A DNA stretch of 64,000 bases from Tupaia tana (GCA_026018925.1 JAKSZU010000006.1:193504449-193568448); one strand, 5' to 3'; positions 10,691 to 22,888 are shown, numbered from the stretch's first letter. Notes: generated from the sequence alone by a model not told the origin. A program made the numbers and translations.

Positions 10691-11313
10691 TATTTTCCTC
10701 ATGCCCTTTTTTCCTTTATCTAATCATTTGTTGAATTCATCAGAAAATTTTAAATATCATTTAGAAGGTATTATGGGAAGAAGAAAGAGAAACTATATAT
10801 CACACTCATTGATTGCATAGCAACCAACCTTCTAAACATCTCTCTTTAGTTCTTTAACTTTCTCCCTTGACTACCAACCACCCCGTTCTTTAAATTCTTC
10901 CCTTCTTTAGTTTCCCCTAATCTTCTCTAATTTTCTTAAGGAACTCTCTTCTGCCCCTAACTTATATTGTCTACTAAAAAAAAAAAAAAAAAAAAGTCTT
11001 GAAATTAACTAAACTTTCAGAAGGCAATTTGGTAGTCATCGCCAAGTTTCTGAGCAATGTCTTGGAATACACACTCAGTGCAGGGTGGTCAGGATTTGCC
11101 AGCATTGAAGGAACAATAGCGCTAAAAGGGGAAAACCTCCAGCAAGTCAGGACAGCTTGGTCACCTGATCTTGTTACCAGGAAAAAGTATTTACGTTTTT
11201 TCAGTAATAATTCTATTTTTTTTTTTTAGGGTAAATTTCTAGATAGGAAATGACTAGGTCAGAGTGTATTCATTGCTTAAGGATCAAACCAAGTATTAAA
11301 AAAGATAAAAAGA
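10691..11313. other. Unassigned sequence, possibly more old L1
   Basis: Contains an A run at 10976-10995. AGGCAATTTGGTAG near 11022 recalls L1 3' sequence, but the match is too short to call. Confidence 0.35.
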
Positions 11314-11606
11314 GGGAATGGCAGTTGGAGTAATGGCTATGTCGCTGGATTCCCATGTAGTTGACTGCTGTGTGAGTCCTGGACCCAATGGCTTAAACTC
11401 ACGCTGGGCGCGTATTCGTGCATGCCCAAGATCCCAGGAGGAGGATGGAGGACAAGGGATTATGGCATGGCCATCGCTCCCTGGGGGGGCGGATTTTTCA
11501 CTTTCTGTCTCTGTGTCTCTCTCTTTCTGGTGAGCGCACATGTCCTATAGCAAAAACCTCTCCAAAAAAAAAAAAAAAAAGAAAGAGAAAGAGAAAAAAA
11601 GGAAAA
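11314..11606 (+). mobile_element. SINE family A-long
   Basis: Full copy. The head GGGAATGGCAGTTGGAGTAA is slightly altered, and the B box reads GTGTGAGTCC, a weakened form. Long A/G-rich tail. Confidence 0.9.
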
Positions 11607-12633
11607 GCCTTCTAAAATAACTGAAACTATGTTTAATCCCTTAGCAAGTAATTATGTCCAGAGTTTTTTGATGAGCCAGAATGGAATTCTCAGCAGCAGC
11701 AGAGAGCCACAGTACGTTAGAGACTACTTACCGTAAGATGAGAAAACAGGAGGGTTTCTCATTTATGTAAGATGTTTAGCATCTTTGGCTCACACAGAAC
11801 CTTCTCTCCTATCCCCCAACTCTCATGTACGCACACACACACATACATCATTGTGAACATCCCACACATGTCCCCAGGGGTTAAAACACAATACCTTCCC
11901 ACAGGAAATGCCATGTCTACACTATCTCCAGCAATCAAAAGCCATTTACTTACCATTTATTCTTTACCAAGCACTGAGTTATATAATTAGGTCTCAAATA
12001 AATTAGAAAAAGTGACTGCCTTCAAAACTCATGTATTTGAAGAAGACAAACATATAAGCAAAAAATACTTAAAAACAAATATCTGTAGTCTAAACTTTAA
12101 CATTTCCAAAATAAGTATATATTTTATGTATACCAAGGGAGGAAAAATAGGAATTTTTTTCTTAACACTTATAATAGAATATTATATGTATTTCTCTTCC
12201 AACTCTCAAATTTCTTAACTTCCTAGAAGATGTGGTTTGCACTGCTAACAATTCTTATATCCACTGTGAATCCATTGTTCAATAAATTCAGATTCAAAAA
12301 GGAAACAATTTAAAAGCACAACATCCACTATATTAAAAATTACCTCTATGTTATTGCTGATAACATTTCTTACAGTGGACTGTGGACTTTTTAATCGAGG
12401 AAGCGGCTGCTATCATTAAGTATCCTTATAAACCAGAGAAATGAGGTCTGACTTCATTTCACTTTGGAAACCAGCCAGAAAACAGGACTGTGATAAGCCT
12501 TTCTATAGTTCTCACACCTCTACACAGAAATTGTCAAAATCGATTTTAAAAAACAAGAACAAAGAAAACATAGTCCCACAAAAGAGTAACAACACAAATT
12601 GAGTGGTTAAAATGCAATAAATAAAACCAGTGT
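11607..12633. other. Unassigned sequence
   Basis: About 1 kb with no recognised repeat or gene; a short CA run near 11832. Confidence 0.4.
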
Positions 12634-12878
12634 GGGATCAGCAGGTGGTGTGGAGTTTAAGGTGCTGGATCACACATGGCTGACTTCAGGATTCAAGACC
12701 AGATCAGTAGTTTGAGAATCACACTGGGCCTATGATTTTGGGTGAGTGGGCCCAAAATTCTGAGAGGAGAAGAGATTGCAGCATGGCCATTCCTTTAGGG
12801 AGTGATTTCTCATTCTCTTCTCTTTCTCTGTTGAGCGTATGCATCCTATAGACAAAAAGGAAGGAAAGAAAAGAAAAT
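12634..12878 (+). mobile_element. SINE family A-long, old
   Basis: Head GGGATCAGCAGGTGGTGTGG, AGAGGAGAAGAGATTGCAGC, GCCATTCCTTTAGGGAGTG and GCATCCTATAGAC in order. Several small deletions. Confidence 0.8.
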
Positions 12879-13313
12879 GTGTGTACATAATGCACACCTT
12901 AAAACTGTTTAAACAACTGAGTTTCATGCATTTTCATAGCTGTTTATCCTTGGCTTAAGGAAATTTAAGCTTGGAACTGCCTAAAAGAAAGAGTTTCCTC
13001 AACCGTCGGAGAGTACCAGGCACCCAAAATCTGTGACCATTGGGAAGGGGAGAAGTAAGTTACATTTTTAAATTTCAATTCTTATAGTTGGAAATAATTT
13101 TAAAACATGCCACTCCCTTTATTGTGAGGAATTGCTTAACACAATTGAATGTTTCTTTGATGATTCTGGACTTCGATGCCTCAGGGAAATTCTCAGAAAC
13201 AAGTGTCCTCTGTCTCAAACCAGAATTATAAAAAGTGTGGGAGGTTGGTCCTCTTCAATTTAATTATTTATTTTACAATAGACTATTTTCTTAAATATTT
13301 TCCTCCCAAAAGA

Positions 13314-13344
<31 letters not shown>

Positions 13345-14177
13345 CCATGCCAAACCGTCCAGAGTTGGTTAACCATGGTCAATTTAAACTAAACATTTCA
13401 CAGGACCCCAGACTGTAAATGCTTATAATTTGCTCATTCTTGCTTCTATTTCTCAGCCTCTCTTCAAGAATTAGTCACAAACATCACCTTTGTTAACAGA
13501 TTAGCCTGTCTATTCTCAACCACCAACTTCTCTCCTAATATGGCCAGTTGTTTTGCAAAAGCACAGACTAGACTCAGTCATGGATGGATTCATGAATATC
13601 CATCATGGCTGAAAAAAGTTAATAGCTCAATAAGCACTTACTTCTTAGGCTTTTTTTAACATAGGAAATATTATTGTATTATAAATATTTTGCCATCTAC
13701 CTGGCACTATGCCATTAGATAAACAATTGAATTCAGCTACATTTATCATATACTGACTTACCAGAGCAAATACCTACCATGTGTTTTCAGTATGTTTGAG
13801 ACGACTGAGAAATCAGGACATAGACCAGCTCTACAGCCAAACTAGCTGTAGACCCAGGGCAGGAGAAGATAAATGGAAGGACTGGGGCCCTTGTTTAAGA
13901 CCATAGACAGCCATATTCAGTGTTTTTAGGTATGTGCCCAAGTTTCACCAGAGCCATCTTCTAGGCTACCTGGTATAAAATATCTACCAATAAAATATTC
14001 CCTGGAATAATTGATAGACACATATCTATTGAATTAATTTGTTTGCCTCTTTTTCTCTAGCTATTAAAATTGCTTAATAGCTATGTGAAAAGGTCTTCAT
14101 AAATGGCCTAATTAATTAGTAAAATGCATTTAAATCAAATTATTGCTGTAAGACCCTGTTAAAATGTAATATGGAGT
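12879..14177. other. Unassigned sequence with a CA repeat
   Basis: No gene. A (CA)n run of about 12 units lies at 13320-13344. Confidence 0.4.
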
Positions 14178-14260
14178 GAGGCCAGCAGTTGGCAAGGTGG
14201 TAAAGGCACTGGACTCCCACATGGCCAACTACAGTTCAAGTCCTGGACCTGGTAGCTTAC

Positions 14261-14315
<55 letters not shown>

Positions 14316-14390
14316 GGTGAACACACATGACCTATGACAAACTTAAAAATAATAATATTAATAATAAATAAATAAGATAAATAAACTCTT
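14178..14390 (+). mobile_element. SINE family A-short with an expanded CT tract
   Basis: Head GAGGCCAGCAGTTGGCAAGG and B box AGTTCAAGTCC, then about 24 CT units (14264-14311), then an ATAATAATAA tail. AAAATGTAATATGG before and AAAACTGTAACATGG after suggest an imperfect TSD. Confidence 0.88.
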
Positions 14391-14454
14391 AAAACTGTAA
14401 CATGGGAAATGAAGAAAACTTTAAGATTCATAGTCTTTTTCTCTTTCTTTTTTT

Positions 14455-14682
14455 AATTGTCAGAGGGGTCGTGTATTGGCTAAAAACAAATAGAATGATT
14501 GCAGGAGGGGGAACCAATGAAGTGTGTTCACACCACAATCCCTTTTACTCCATCCTGTTGAGATGTTGAGCACTCCTACATGTGCTTAGCATGATTTTCA
14601 AGCTACTGGGGCCATGATTCAAACTGTGGTGGGCAAATTGGTATCCAGCTTTCTTAACCACTAAGCTATGGACTCAGCACCC
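14455..14682 (-). mobile_element. SINE family A-long, old copy
   Basis: Diverged reverse copy: CACACCACAATCCCTTTTAC, AAGCTACTGGGGCCATGATTC and TTCTTAACCACTAAGC can be aligned to the family. Confidence 0.65.
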
Positions 14683-14785
14683 ATTACTTATTTCTTTCCC
14701 GACTGCAACTTCTAAAGTTGTTTTTCCAAACAAGGATTTAATTTTCAGATATCTTGAAAAAAAGTTCCAGATGTCTGTAGAGCTC

Positions 14786-15064
14786 CTACTGGTCTTCTAA
14801 TTCCTTCAGTCTTGTGATGGCAGACTTTAGTATGACAGCCCAAGTGGTGGTGTAGGTTCAGGCACCACCAGCTACTGTTTTCATGCAGGAACCACAGTGC
14901 CAGATCCCCACAGCCCATCTCTTCACCTTGGTTTTGCCACAGAAGGAGCAAATGTACTTGGTGTGCTCACTAATTACAATTTTCTTCACCCTTTTTGTGA
15001 AGAGAGGCACCGTAGCGGTTCTAATATTTACCCATATGCCAACCTTCTCAGCGTATTTAGCCAT
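14786..15064 (-). pseudogene. RPL37A: RPL37A processed pseudogene
   Basis: Antisense copy of the cytosolic 60S ribosomal protein L37a (eL43) coding sequence. The start ATG is at 15064-15062 and the stop TAG at 14788-14786: 93 codons including stop, exactly the expected length for a 92-residue protein, with no introns. The reading contains CSFCGKTK, then [14 protein letters not shown]. All four zinc-binding cysteines (CX2C-X14-CX2C) remain. Codons about 11-24 read wrongly and then return to frame, consistent with two compensating indels. The Trp codon after KTVAGGA has become TGA (14858-14860), with the rest of the reading ending LKELEDQ still in frame beyond it. It is therefore dead. It lies between SINEs with no sign of its own promoter. 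The parent gene is elsewhere. Confidence 0.93.
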
Positions 15065-15299
15065 ATTGCTGCTAACTAGGTCTGAGCTCAGAGAGAGCAA
15101 CTTTGGAACTTTTGACCCTTGGTAGCCTAAAACTCTCAGGGCACCACATAGAACCTGGGTTTTCCCTGAGTTTCCAGAAGTGATGGATAAACTATTTCCA
15201 AGAGCTGGGACAAGAGACAGCCATAGGAAGAAAAGTGATGTAATTATGTGTGCCTAAGGAACAGTCTGTTTAATATCTAACATGCGTAACCTAGCTTAC

Positions 15300-15590
15300 C
15301 AGGCCCCAATCCTTCTAGCTTCTCTAATGCCATTTCCCCCCTTTATTCTTGCACTCTGGCCACAATGACTTCAAATATCAGATGTTTTTCTACTTCTTAC
15401 ACATACTTTCCTTCTGTCTGCCTGGTCTGCCCTAGTCCCCCTAGTCCTCTGTTTCCATCTGCACATTTCTGAATCTGGATAACACCAACTTACTCTTTGG
15501 GTCTTATTTTAGAAGCCACCTCCTAAGTATAGTATTCATGAATTACTTCCTCCCCTGTCCTCACAAAATATGGCTAGATAAAATATAGGA
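15300..15590 (+). mobile_element. L2-like fragment
   Basis: A pyrimidine-rich stretch with TGCACTCTGGCCACAATGAC, CTACTTCTTACACATACTTTCC and GAAGCCACCTCCTAAGTATA follows the 3' half of L2. Old and diverged. Confidence 0.5.
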
Positions 15591-15797
15591 ACCCAGTTAA
15601 ATTTGAATTTTGGATTACCAACAAATTATCTTTTAGTATAAGTTTGTTCCAAACACTGCATGAAGCATTTTTATATTAAACTGTTCATTGTCTATTTGAA
15701 ACTCAAATTTAACTGCTGTACAGTATTTTATTTGCTAAGTCTGACATCCTTAAAAACACTTCCAGAACAGGTGTGTTTCTCTTCTTCTGTAGTCTTT

Positions 15798-16055
15798 TTT
15801 TTTTTGAGAGAGAGAGAGAGAGATTTTTGCTCTAGGGCACAGGCACTCATTGGAGAGAAAGAGAGAGAGAAAGCATTAACTTAGCCTTCACTGGGGGATG
15901 GCCACACCACAATCCCTTCTCCGTTCTCCTCTTGAGATTTTGAGCATGCACACACATGCACCCAACATGAGTTTCAAGCCACAGGATCCAGAACTTGAAA
16001 CACAGTAGGCTATGTGGGAGTTCAACGACAAAACCTTATGCCATCTGCTGGTCTG
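15798..16055 (-). mobile_element. SINE family A-long with TSD
   Basis: Minus-strand copy. CTTCTGTAGTC (15784-15794) and CTTCGGTAGTC (16057-16067) flank it. The GA run beside the tail is slightly expanded. Confidence 0.9.
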
Positions 16056-16067
16056 TCTTCGGTAGTC

Positions 16068-16965
16068 TTTAGAGTACCATGAACTGCTTCTTTAGAAAGA
16101 AAGGTAACTTTATGTTAGTAAACATTAATGAGAAATCCTCCACTTAAGCTATTGACAGAAAAATATTTCCAGAGTTTCTAGGTGTTTCATCTCACTCGTG
16201 ACTTAATCTGATGAAGTTGCCCAATTACTGGGAATACTTTTCTCTTCACATCAAAAGATTTCCAGGAAGGTTGGGTCATGCTTTCCCTACATATTCTCTA
16301 CAGTTTGAAAAACATACAAAACCAGAATCAGCAAGCCTATTCACTTTTTCTTCACATTCCAAACCACCACAACAGCCCGTTAGAACTTATTTATCGCCCA
16401 AGTTTATTCTAATTATGTCTAATCCTTTGGATTTCTGACTTCTCTCCACCTTGCCTCAGGCATAAATGATGACAGATTTGCCATTACAAATGCAGTTACT
16501 ACCATTATTTCCATATGCAGCCAGACCAGGCTGCATCATGAGATATTGAGCTCTTACTTGCTTCAGAGAGATTCCAAGAGACTGAATCGGAAAGAATAAT
16601 AGCAGAGGAAGAAGGAAATGCACCAAAAACAAACATTAAAGTTCCAAATTACACCTTGACTTGGCCATGCCCCCTGTCCATCCAGAGACCAAATATAGTA
16701 CTTAAATTCTTCAATTGTTTTCCTCAGTCCCGGTCCCAACTTGCCTTGAAAAGTGAATTGGCTCCATGGCAACCAGGCAAACAAAGCATGAGGATAATTT
16801 TGCAAAGCTAAACCCAAAGAAGCTGTGCCAAGCAAACACTAGATATTTTCCAAAGAATTTTATTCTCCTTATTGTGGCTTCCTATGTACATATTGCAGGA
16901 ACAATGCCCTCTACAGTGCCTCTAAATACCCTTACTGTGTTCCACTGCAGACGGGTCTCAGCCTT
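16068..16965. other. Unassigned sequence
   Basis: No gene or clear repeat. Short frames here do not resemble known proteins. Confidence 0.4.
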
Positions 16966-17160
16966 TTTTTTAAAAAAGTTATTTATTTATTTATATCATG
17001 AACTAGAGAGACAGAGAGACAGAAACAGAAAGACAGAAGCAGAGAGACAACCCAATAGTGTCTCAGCACAGTGATCCATCCCAGCCTCCACATGCTGGAT
17101 GAAGAGCATGTGCACGCCTAGTGTGCTCATGGAGGTTTCTGGACATGAACCTGGAACCTT
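16966..17160 (-). mobile_element. tRNA-like SINE, B-type variant
   Basis: A T/A-rich tail side (TTATTTATTTATTTATATCATG), a GA/CA-rich block, then CACATGCTGGATGAAGAGCA and a B-box-like sequence (GGTTCATGTCC on the minus strand). It resembles the copy at 60335 more than family A. Confidence 0.4.
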
Positions 17161-17384
17161 CCCTTACGGGTCAGAATGGGAGAGTGCCAGGTTTTACTGC
17201 TGTCCCATTCGTTGCCTGGCCTTCCCTTAAGTCCTATGGATCCAAACACTCAGTTCTACAGAACATGAACATCTGTAGATATATGTTAATGGGAATGGGA
17301 AGATTATGTGATAATAGATGCTGAGAAAGGCTGTAGAGGGCATTGGAAATCACCTGGTTCAATTCCCTCATGCAGTGTGCTTTT
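17161..17384. other. Unassigned sequence
   Basis: Nothing firm. ACCTGGTTCAATTCCCTCAT resembles the core of an old MIR/L2. Confidence 0.3.
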
Positions 17385-17466
17385 TAAGCTGCCAGGCCAG
17401 GAACTCATACAGTGGTCAGCCATGTGGGAGCTCAACACCTTAACCACTATTCCATTTGGCAGCCCT
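17385..17466 (-). mobile_element. SINE family A-short, head fragment
   Basis: Minus-strand tRNA head only: AGCTGCCAGGCCAGGAACTC, GTGGTCAGCCATGTGGGAGC and CCTTAACCACTATTCC. The body and tail are absent. Confidence 0.65.
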
Positions 17467-17856
17467 AGGACAGAGGAACAATTTCATTAATGAAATAATT
17501 AACAAATAATTTTGAGGTTTTATTAGGCAATAATGTTGAGGCGTTATTAGCCTTTCAATGAGTTGTATAAAATATTTCCTTACAATTATAGTTGTAGATA
17601 TTAATGTGTTGTTTTATACAATAACCAATTCCTGAAATTAGGCCTTTTTACCATGAATGAAAGCTTCCTTACAAAAAGCCTTGAATTGCATGAAGGAATT
17701 GAACCAAGTGACTTCCAATGCTCTCTCCGCCTTTAGGATTCTTTTGAATACATTCTTTTTTGTGTGTGTGTGCGGAAGAAGGATAGATATGATAACCATA
17801 CCTATCTTTTTACCAGTCCAGAGACAAAACTGGTGATGAGTTTCCTTTCCCCTAGG

Positions 17857-17890
<34 letters not shown>

Positions 17891-17935
17891 TTAGCTAGAG
17901 TCAAAATGACCTAGTCCAACAGCTTTTACCAAAGA
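17467..17935. other. Unassigned AT-rich sequence with an A run
   Basis: A long A run occupies 17860-17887. No gene or named repeat. Confidence 0.4.
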
Positions 17936-18060
17936 ATTGTAGACTTCGGGTGTGTTAGCAAATCTCTCTAAACCCCCATCTTCTCATGTGTAAATTGGGG
18001 ATAATTACTTGACATAGTGATGTTGTGACTAAGAAAGATTAAAAAAAAAAAAAAAAAAAC
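17936..18060 (+). mobile_element. MIR fragment
   Basis: GTGTGTTAGCAAATCTCTCT, CCCCCATCTTCTCATGTGTA and ATTGGGGATAATTACTTGAC follow the MIR core and 3' half. It ends in an A run. Confidence 0.65.
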
Positions 18061-18302
18061 AGTGATTAGTAATTCACTTCATAAGCAATACGTACAGCTA
18101 GAGTTCAAGGTGGAGCATGTATGTTCAATAACATGCCAAGTCATGATCCTAAAGTAGTCACTTATCTCTTGTCTTCTAGGAAAATACATCAAATTGTATT
18201 TAATTATTTTATATTCTTTACAGTCTTTATATATATATTTTTTCTCTAATATTTGTTCAACTTTTCTCATTTGCCACTTATAAAGACATTGATTATTTTT
18301 TT

Positions 18303-18534
18303 CTGAGAAATTTTTTCTATAGGGTGCATACGCTTACTGGAGAGACAGCGAGAGAAATCACTCCCCCACGGGGCATGGCTACCCCACAATCCTTTTTCCT
18401 CCATTCTCCCAGAACTTTGGGCACACATGCACATGTACTCAGCGTGATTTTCAAGCCACCACATCCAGAACTTGAACTGTAGTTGGTCATGTGGGAGTCT
18501 GGCACTTTAAACACTATGCCACCTGCTGACCCCA
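18303..18534 (-). mobile_element. SINE family A-long
   Basis: Reverse copy from TTTTTTCTATAGGG to CCACCTGCTGACCCC. Moderately diverged. Confidence 0.85.
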
Positions 18535-19534
18535 AGGCACTTGATCTTTAAGACACAAATGCACACACAGAGAACCACACACATACAGATTACTTAGAAG
18601 TTAATTTTATTTTGGAAATAAATATGCTCACTAAGTCAAGCCAGTCACAGAGAAGCATTTTCCTCAATTGTGTGCAACTAAAATTTTCTCAAACTGAGAC
18701 TCAGGCCATATTTTGTAAAATTATGAATACATGGTTTCTTTGAGGAACATAGATCATGTAATAACAGCAGGAATTCAGAGGAATATCTGAAAGTTAAAAA
18801 AAAAAAGCTTTCAATATAATTTTGTATTTTCTTTGCAATGAACATTACATTTTTTTAAACAGAGATCTATTTCTATTTTTTTAAAAATTGTGTTTTTTTT
18901 TTTTTTTAATAGATCAATCAAGCACCCAAAAGCCCTTCTGAGATCATCATAGAGTGATAGAGAACTTCTGAGACAGAAAATATAGTCAGTTATCCTTCTC
19001 GGGAAGAAAAAGTAAATTCTGTTCACATCAATGCTTTGCCATCACAACTAAGTGACTGCATAGATCAGAGTTTCATTCAACTTCCTTCTCATTACTTAGA
19101 GACTGTTTGTTGCTCTAGACGTGCACACAATTCTTCTGAAAGCCCAGCTAAATGGAACCTGTTCTCCTGACAGGAACAAAGAAGGAGATTGGCCTTCGTT
19201 GAGCTCTCGGTATTTATTGGCACGATGCAAAGCACCATGTTTTCTCATTTAATCCTGAAGACAAATGTGAGAGGTAAGTAGTCCTGCCCCTGTTGTAGAG
19301 CTCCTTGAGGTTTGTTCAGATTAAGTGCTTGCTCACATCACGAAGACTCTCTGACATCTATTAATCACTGTGGTGGATGAGGTTTCTGAAAAACAAATAA
19401 AAGAGAAACATTCTTAGATCAATTACTGATTTGTTTTTCTGACTATTGAAATCCTCTTTTTTTTTTTTTTCACTTTGCACCTTTAGATCTAATGTCAGGA
19501 ATTTCTTAACCACATGTTTATTTTAAAATCAAGG
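18535..19534. other. Unassigned AT-rich sequence
   Basis: About 1 kb without gene or clear repeat. T runs at about 18893-18908 and 19459-19470. Confidence 0.4.
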
Positions 19535-19834
19535 CGAATGCAATTCTATACCTAGATATTTATTCAAGGAATTACAAACAAGTTTGTACTTGTTTGAGTA
19601 CAGGTACACTCATGTTCATGGTAGCAATTACAACTGCCAAAAGATAAAAAGAACCTGAATGTCCACCAATGGATGGATCAACCAGTTATAGTATATATGG
19701 AATATTATTCAGCCACAAAAGGAAATGTAGTGATGTAGTACTGATATATATTATGGCATGGATAAACTTCCAAAAAAATCATGCTATGTGAAAGCAGTCA
19801 AACACAACACATCACATACTCTATAGTTCTGTGG
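19535..19834 (+). mobile_element. L1 (L1M-type) 3' end, left part
   Basis: TGTCCACCAATGGATGGATC, GGAATATTATTCAGCCAC and CATGCTATGTGAAAGCAGTC are diagnostic of the L1 3' region. It continues after the SINE at 19835. Confidence 0.85.
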
Positions 19835-20104
19835 TTTTTTTTAAAGGTTTTTGCTATTGGGTGTCTGTGCTCATCAGAGAAGAGAGAGACAGAGATACAG
19901 AAAGAGACAGAGAAAAGGAAAGCAAGATATCATCCACAGAGAGGATGGCCATGCCACAATCCCTTCTCCTCCATTCTCCTCTCAGGATTTTGGACATGCA
20001 CACACATGCCTTGTGTGACTTTTAAGCCACCAGGTCCAGGACTCAAACTGCGGTCAACCATGTGGGAATCCAGTTGCCATAACCACCATGCCATCAGCTG
20101 GCCC
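19835..20104 (-). mobile_element. SINE family A-long inserted in L1
   Basis: Minus-strand copy splitting the L1 at a conserved point just before the CAATTTATGTGAAATATCC block. No convincing TSD could be read. Confidence 0.9.
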
Positions 20105-20360
20105 TGTCTACCATTCAATTTATGTGAAATATCCAAAATAGATAAATCCTTAGATATGAAACACAGATTGGTGGTTTTCAGGGCTTCGGGAGAAAGAGTA
20201 GTAGATAACATTGTTTAATGAGTTTAATGGTTTTACTTTGGAGTAATGGAAATGTTTTGGAACTTGGTAGAGGTAGATGGGGGTTACATAGAATTGTTCA
20301 CTTTAAAATGATTATTTTTATGTTCTGTGTATTATAACACAATATATAAGTTTTATTTTC
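20105..20360 (+). mobile_element. L1 (L1M-type) 3' end, right part
   Basis: CAATTTATGTGAAATATCCA, GGTGGTTTTCAGGGCTTC, GGAGTAATGGAAATGTTTTG and ATAGAATTGTTCACTTTAAA continue the same L1. Confidence 0.85.
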
Positions 20361-20799
20361 AAATAGAGATAATACTCTTAGCTCCTAATATCTCCTCACA
20401 TTTTGTGCGAGATTGCTACTAAGGGTATTTTCTAGGTTCAGAAAGCAATAGTGAAAAATTTGTAATTCACCTGTATTCAGTGCCTAGAACTTCATAGCCA
20501 GCAGATGGCAGTCTAGTCCCAGTCACTGCAGACGTTCTTGCCCATCCCTGGCAGAAAGCTCAATTTCCTTCAGTGAAGAGAATAAACACTGTGCTTAACA
20601 TATTGGGTGTTGCTAGTAAAATTGTCAATACACCTTACTTCCTCTTACAAATTATACTTTCAACCCTACTGGGAAGTGAATGTAAGACAGCAACTTTTAG
20701 AATAGAAGGCAAATATGAAAATACTATATGTGAGCAAAGAGACAAGGATAGATTAAAAACAAACAAACAAACAAATAAAAAACAGCAGTTGTATAGGTG
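20361..20799. other. Unassigned sequence
   Basis: No gene or firm repeat; a short (CAAA)n run near 20759. Confidence 0.35.
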
Positions 20800-20990
20800 G
20801 CCTGGGTTCTCCTTCAAACTCACGATTTGTTGACCATGTGTCCTTGAGCAAATTACTCTCTGAGTCTCAGTTCTCTCTCTCCAAGTAGGCTGATAATACT
20901 TATTTCCAAAGAAACTTGTAACAATTAGAAAAAGGTTTTCAAAAAAATGCATTTGTCACAAGTTTTGCAAATAATTTAATATATAGTAGA
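20800..20990 (+). mobile_element. MIR
   Basis: GGCCTGGGTTCTCCTTCAAA, ACCATGTGTCCTTGAGCAAA, TTACTCTCTGAGTCTCAGTT and a GATAATAC block follow MIR order. Confidence 0.75.
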
Positions 20991-21075
20991 TACTTAATAA
21001 GATACAGCTATTCTAATTAATGACAGAAAAAATATAAACATACAGGTTAAATTTTTCTACCTGGGGTCATATGTA

Positions 21076-21115
21076 CAAAAGGACTTCAAAAAGTTTGTGA
21101 AAAAATGGAATTAAA
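21076..21115. mobile_element. Mariner-like MITE (about 138-bp type), left half
   Basis: Starts after TA with CAAAAGGACTTCAAAAAGTT and TGTGAAAAAATGGAATTAAA. This matches the ends of the copies at 27840 and 35127. It resumes at 21354. Confidence 0.6.
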
Positions 21116-21339
21116 ATGAAAGGGGAAGAGTTTAGGGAAGGAAATTAGAGAGAAAAAAATAGAGAGGTAAGACAGTTGTGGAACATAGAAATGATTTTTT
21201 ACCTGTTGACGATAATGTGTATAGTATTCTCAACTGGACTGGTCTGAGGTGTATATCATATTGGGTAAATTCTCTTTACAAGCTAAACGATGCAGAGCTA
21301 TTGAATGTATAAATGGTAATAATTATAATAAATAAAAGA
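21116..21339 (+). mobile_element. 5'-truncated retroelement 3' end inserted in the MITE
   Basis: A 224-bp purine-rich stretch ending in ATAATAAATAAAAG. It is flanked by AAAATGGAATTAAA (21102-21115) and AAAATTGAATTAAA (21340-21353), a TSD with one difference. It contains GACGATAATGTGTATAG, which loosely resembles the GATGATAACATGCATG block of the HAL1-like 3' end. The source family is not identified. Confidence 0.55.
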
Positions 21340-21353
21340 AAAATTGAATTAAA

Positions 21354-21432
21354 GTCAAGTTAATTTTGTTCATTAAAAAAATTGAAATTCATGAATTTTT
21401 ATTTATAAGTATGTAGAAATATTGAAGAAGGT
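21354..21432. mobile_element. Mariner-like MITE, right half
   Basis: ATTAAAAAAATTGAAATTCATGA and AAATATTGAAGAAGGTCT correspond to the second half of the 35127 copy. Confidence 0.5.
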
Positions 21433-21508
21433 CTAGGAAGATGAATGTTTGATTATTAACAATGATTTAGTCTAAGAAAAGTAGCTTTTAAAACAATCAT
21501 ATTTTCTT

Positions 21509-21789
21509 GGGACCAGCAGATGGAATAATGGTTACATTGCTGGAGTCCCACGTAGTTGACTACAACTCGAGTCCTGGACCGAGTGCCTTGAAACTCATAT
21601 TGGGGCATGTGTGCTTGTGTGCCCAAAATGCTGAGAGGAGAATGGAAGGGAAGGGATTGCAGCATGACCATTCCCCCTGGGATGCGGGGGGGGGGGGTGA
21701 TTTCTTGCTTTCTGTCTCCCTGTTTCTCTCTGTCTCTCCAGTGAAGTGCACACACACTGTAGCAAAAATCTCTCTTAACAAAAAAAAAG
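21509..21789 (+). mobile_element. SINE family A-long with poly-G run
   Basis: Full copy; the C/G palindrome block has expanded to about 13 G (21686-21698). The B box reads AACTCGAGTCC. Confidence 0.9.
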
Positions 21790-21944
21790 ATGATATTTCC
21801 TGAATTTTTCCTGAATTGTTTTAATTCCTATATACACAATACATGTTCATTTATAAACTTGAATTCAGTTAGCATGGATGAGAGATTTAGTCACAATCTA
21901 GTCACATAAACAATAATTCAGATCAGTCAGAGAGAGCAATTCAT

Positions 21945-22095
21945 TCCCTCATTTGACAAACATTTATTGAATATTTACAAAGTGGCAAGCCTATGATAAA
22001 AACTGTAAGTGCAAAAATGAAAATAGTAAGACACCATCTCTGTCCTCAAAGAATTTCCAACAAGATACACATAACTTAACAAGAAAAAATAATTC
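21945..22095 (+). mobile_element. L2/L3-class old repeat fragment
   Basis: TTCATTCCCTCATTTGACAA, ACATTTATTGAATATTTACA and CTGTCCTCAAAGAATTTCCA are typical of old mammalian LINE 3' fragments. Confidence 0.6.
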
Positions 22096-22888
22096 TTTAA
22101 TTTGTTATTGATATAGTTAGAAATAATGATTCATTCATGTTCTTACAGAAAACAGACAATAGTAAATCATTAACAATTAATCAACAGTGACTCAACGAAT
22201 GGCTTAAGATTTATATACCTTAGATTTGAAAAGTTGGTTCTGCTCCCATTTCCCAGTGTACACCACTCGCTTATTCTATCCCTAACCTCATAGTTGATGC
22301 TGGAAATTCATCAGAGACAAGAGGCATGAGAACAGTGCTGTCAGGTGTAAATACAAAGTTACCTATGGGTAAACCTATATGACTGCAACAACAGGAAAGA
22401 CCACAAGATGGCAGAAGAGGGATGAGTCTTGCAGATTACCATAGGCTATCAGACTCTAGCAGGTGGGGCCACCATAGCTCTGCTAGGTGCAGAGGGATTG
22501 GGAGAGCTTTATGATTCAGTTAGTTGGTGGGCTCAGGGTTAAAGACAATTTGGCACCATTCTCTTGCTTGTCCACATTTCTTTAGTGTTATATTTAGTGG
22601 TTTTCACATCTGAAGAAATAAAAAATGTGTCCATCGATTTTTACTCCCACAGGCATATACTTACAATTATGAACTCAATCATACCTTTCTATTTTAGTGT
22701 GATTCAATAGCAGAATTTTTTAAATTGAACAAAATATCACCAGATGTGAGGATGGGGTATTTCATGCATAGGGAAGGGGCAGAGGCAGGTGGATAGAGGT
22801 CTGATGGAACAAAAAGGCACTAGATGTATATTGCAACTGAGGAAAGGCCCTTTCCATAGTATAAAGGGCCTGGAGTTGAGTACTCATT
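22096..22888. other. Unassigned sequence
   Basis: About 0.8 kb with no gene. No recognisable element. Confidence 0.35.
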
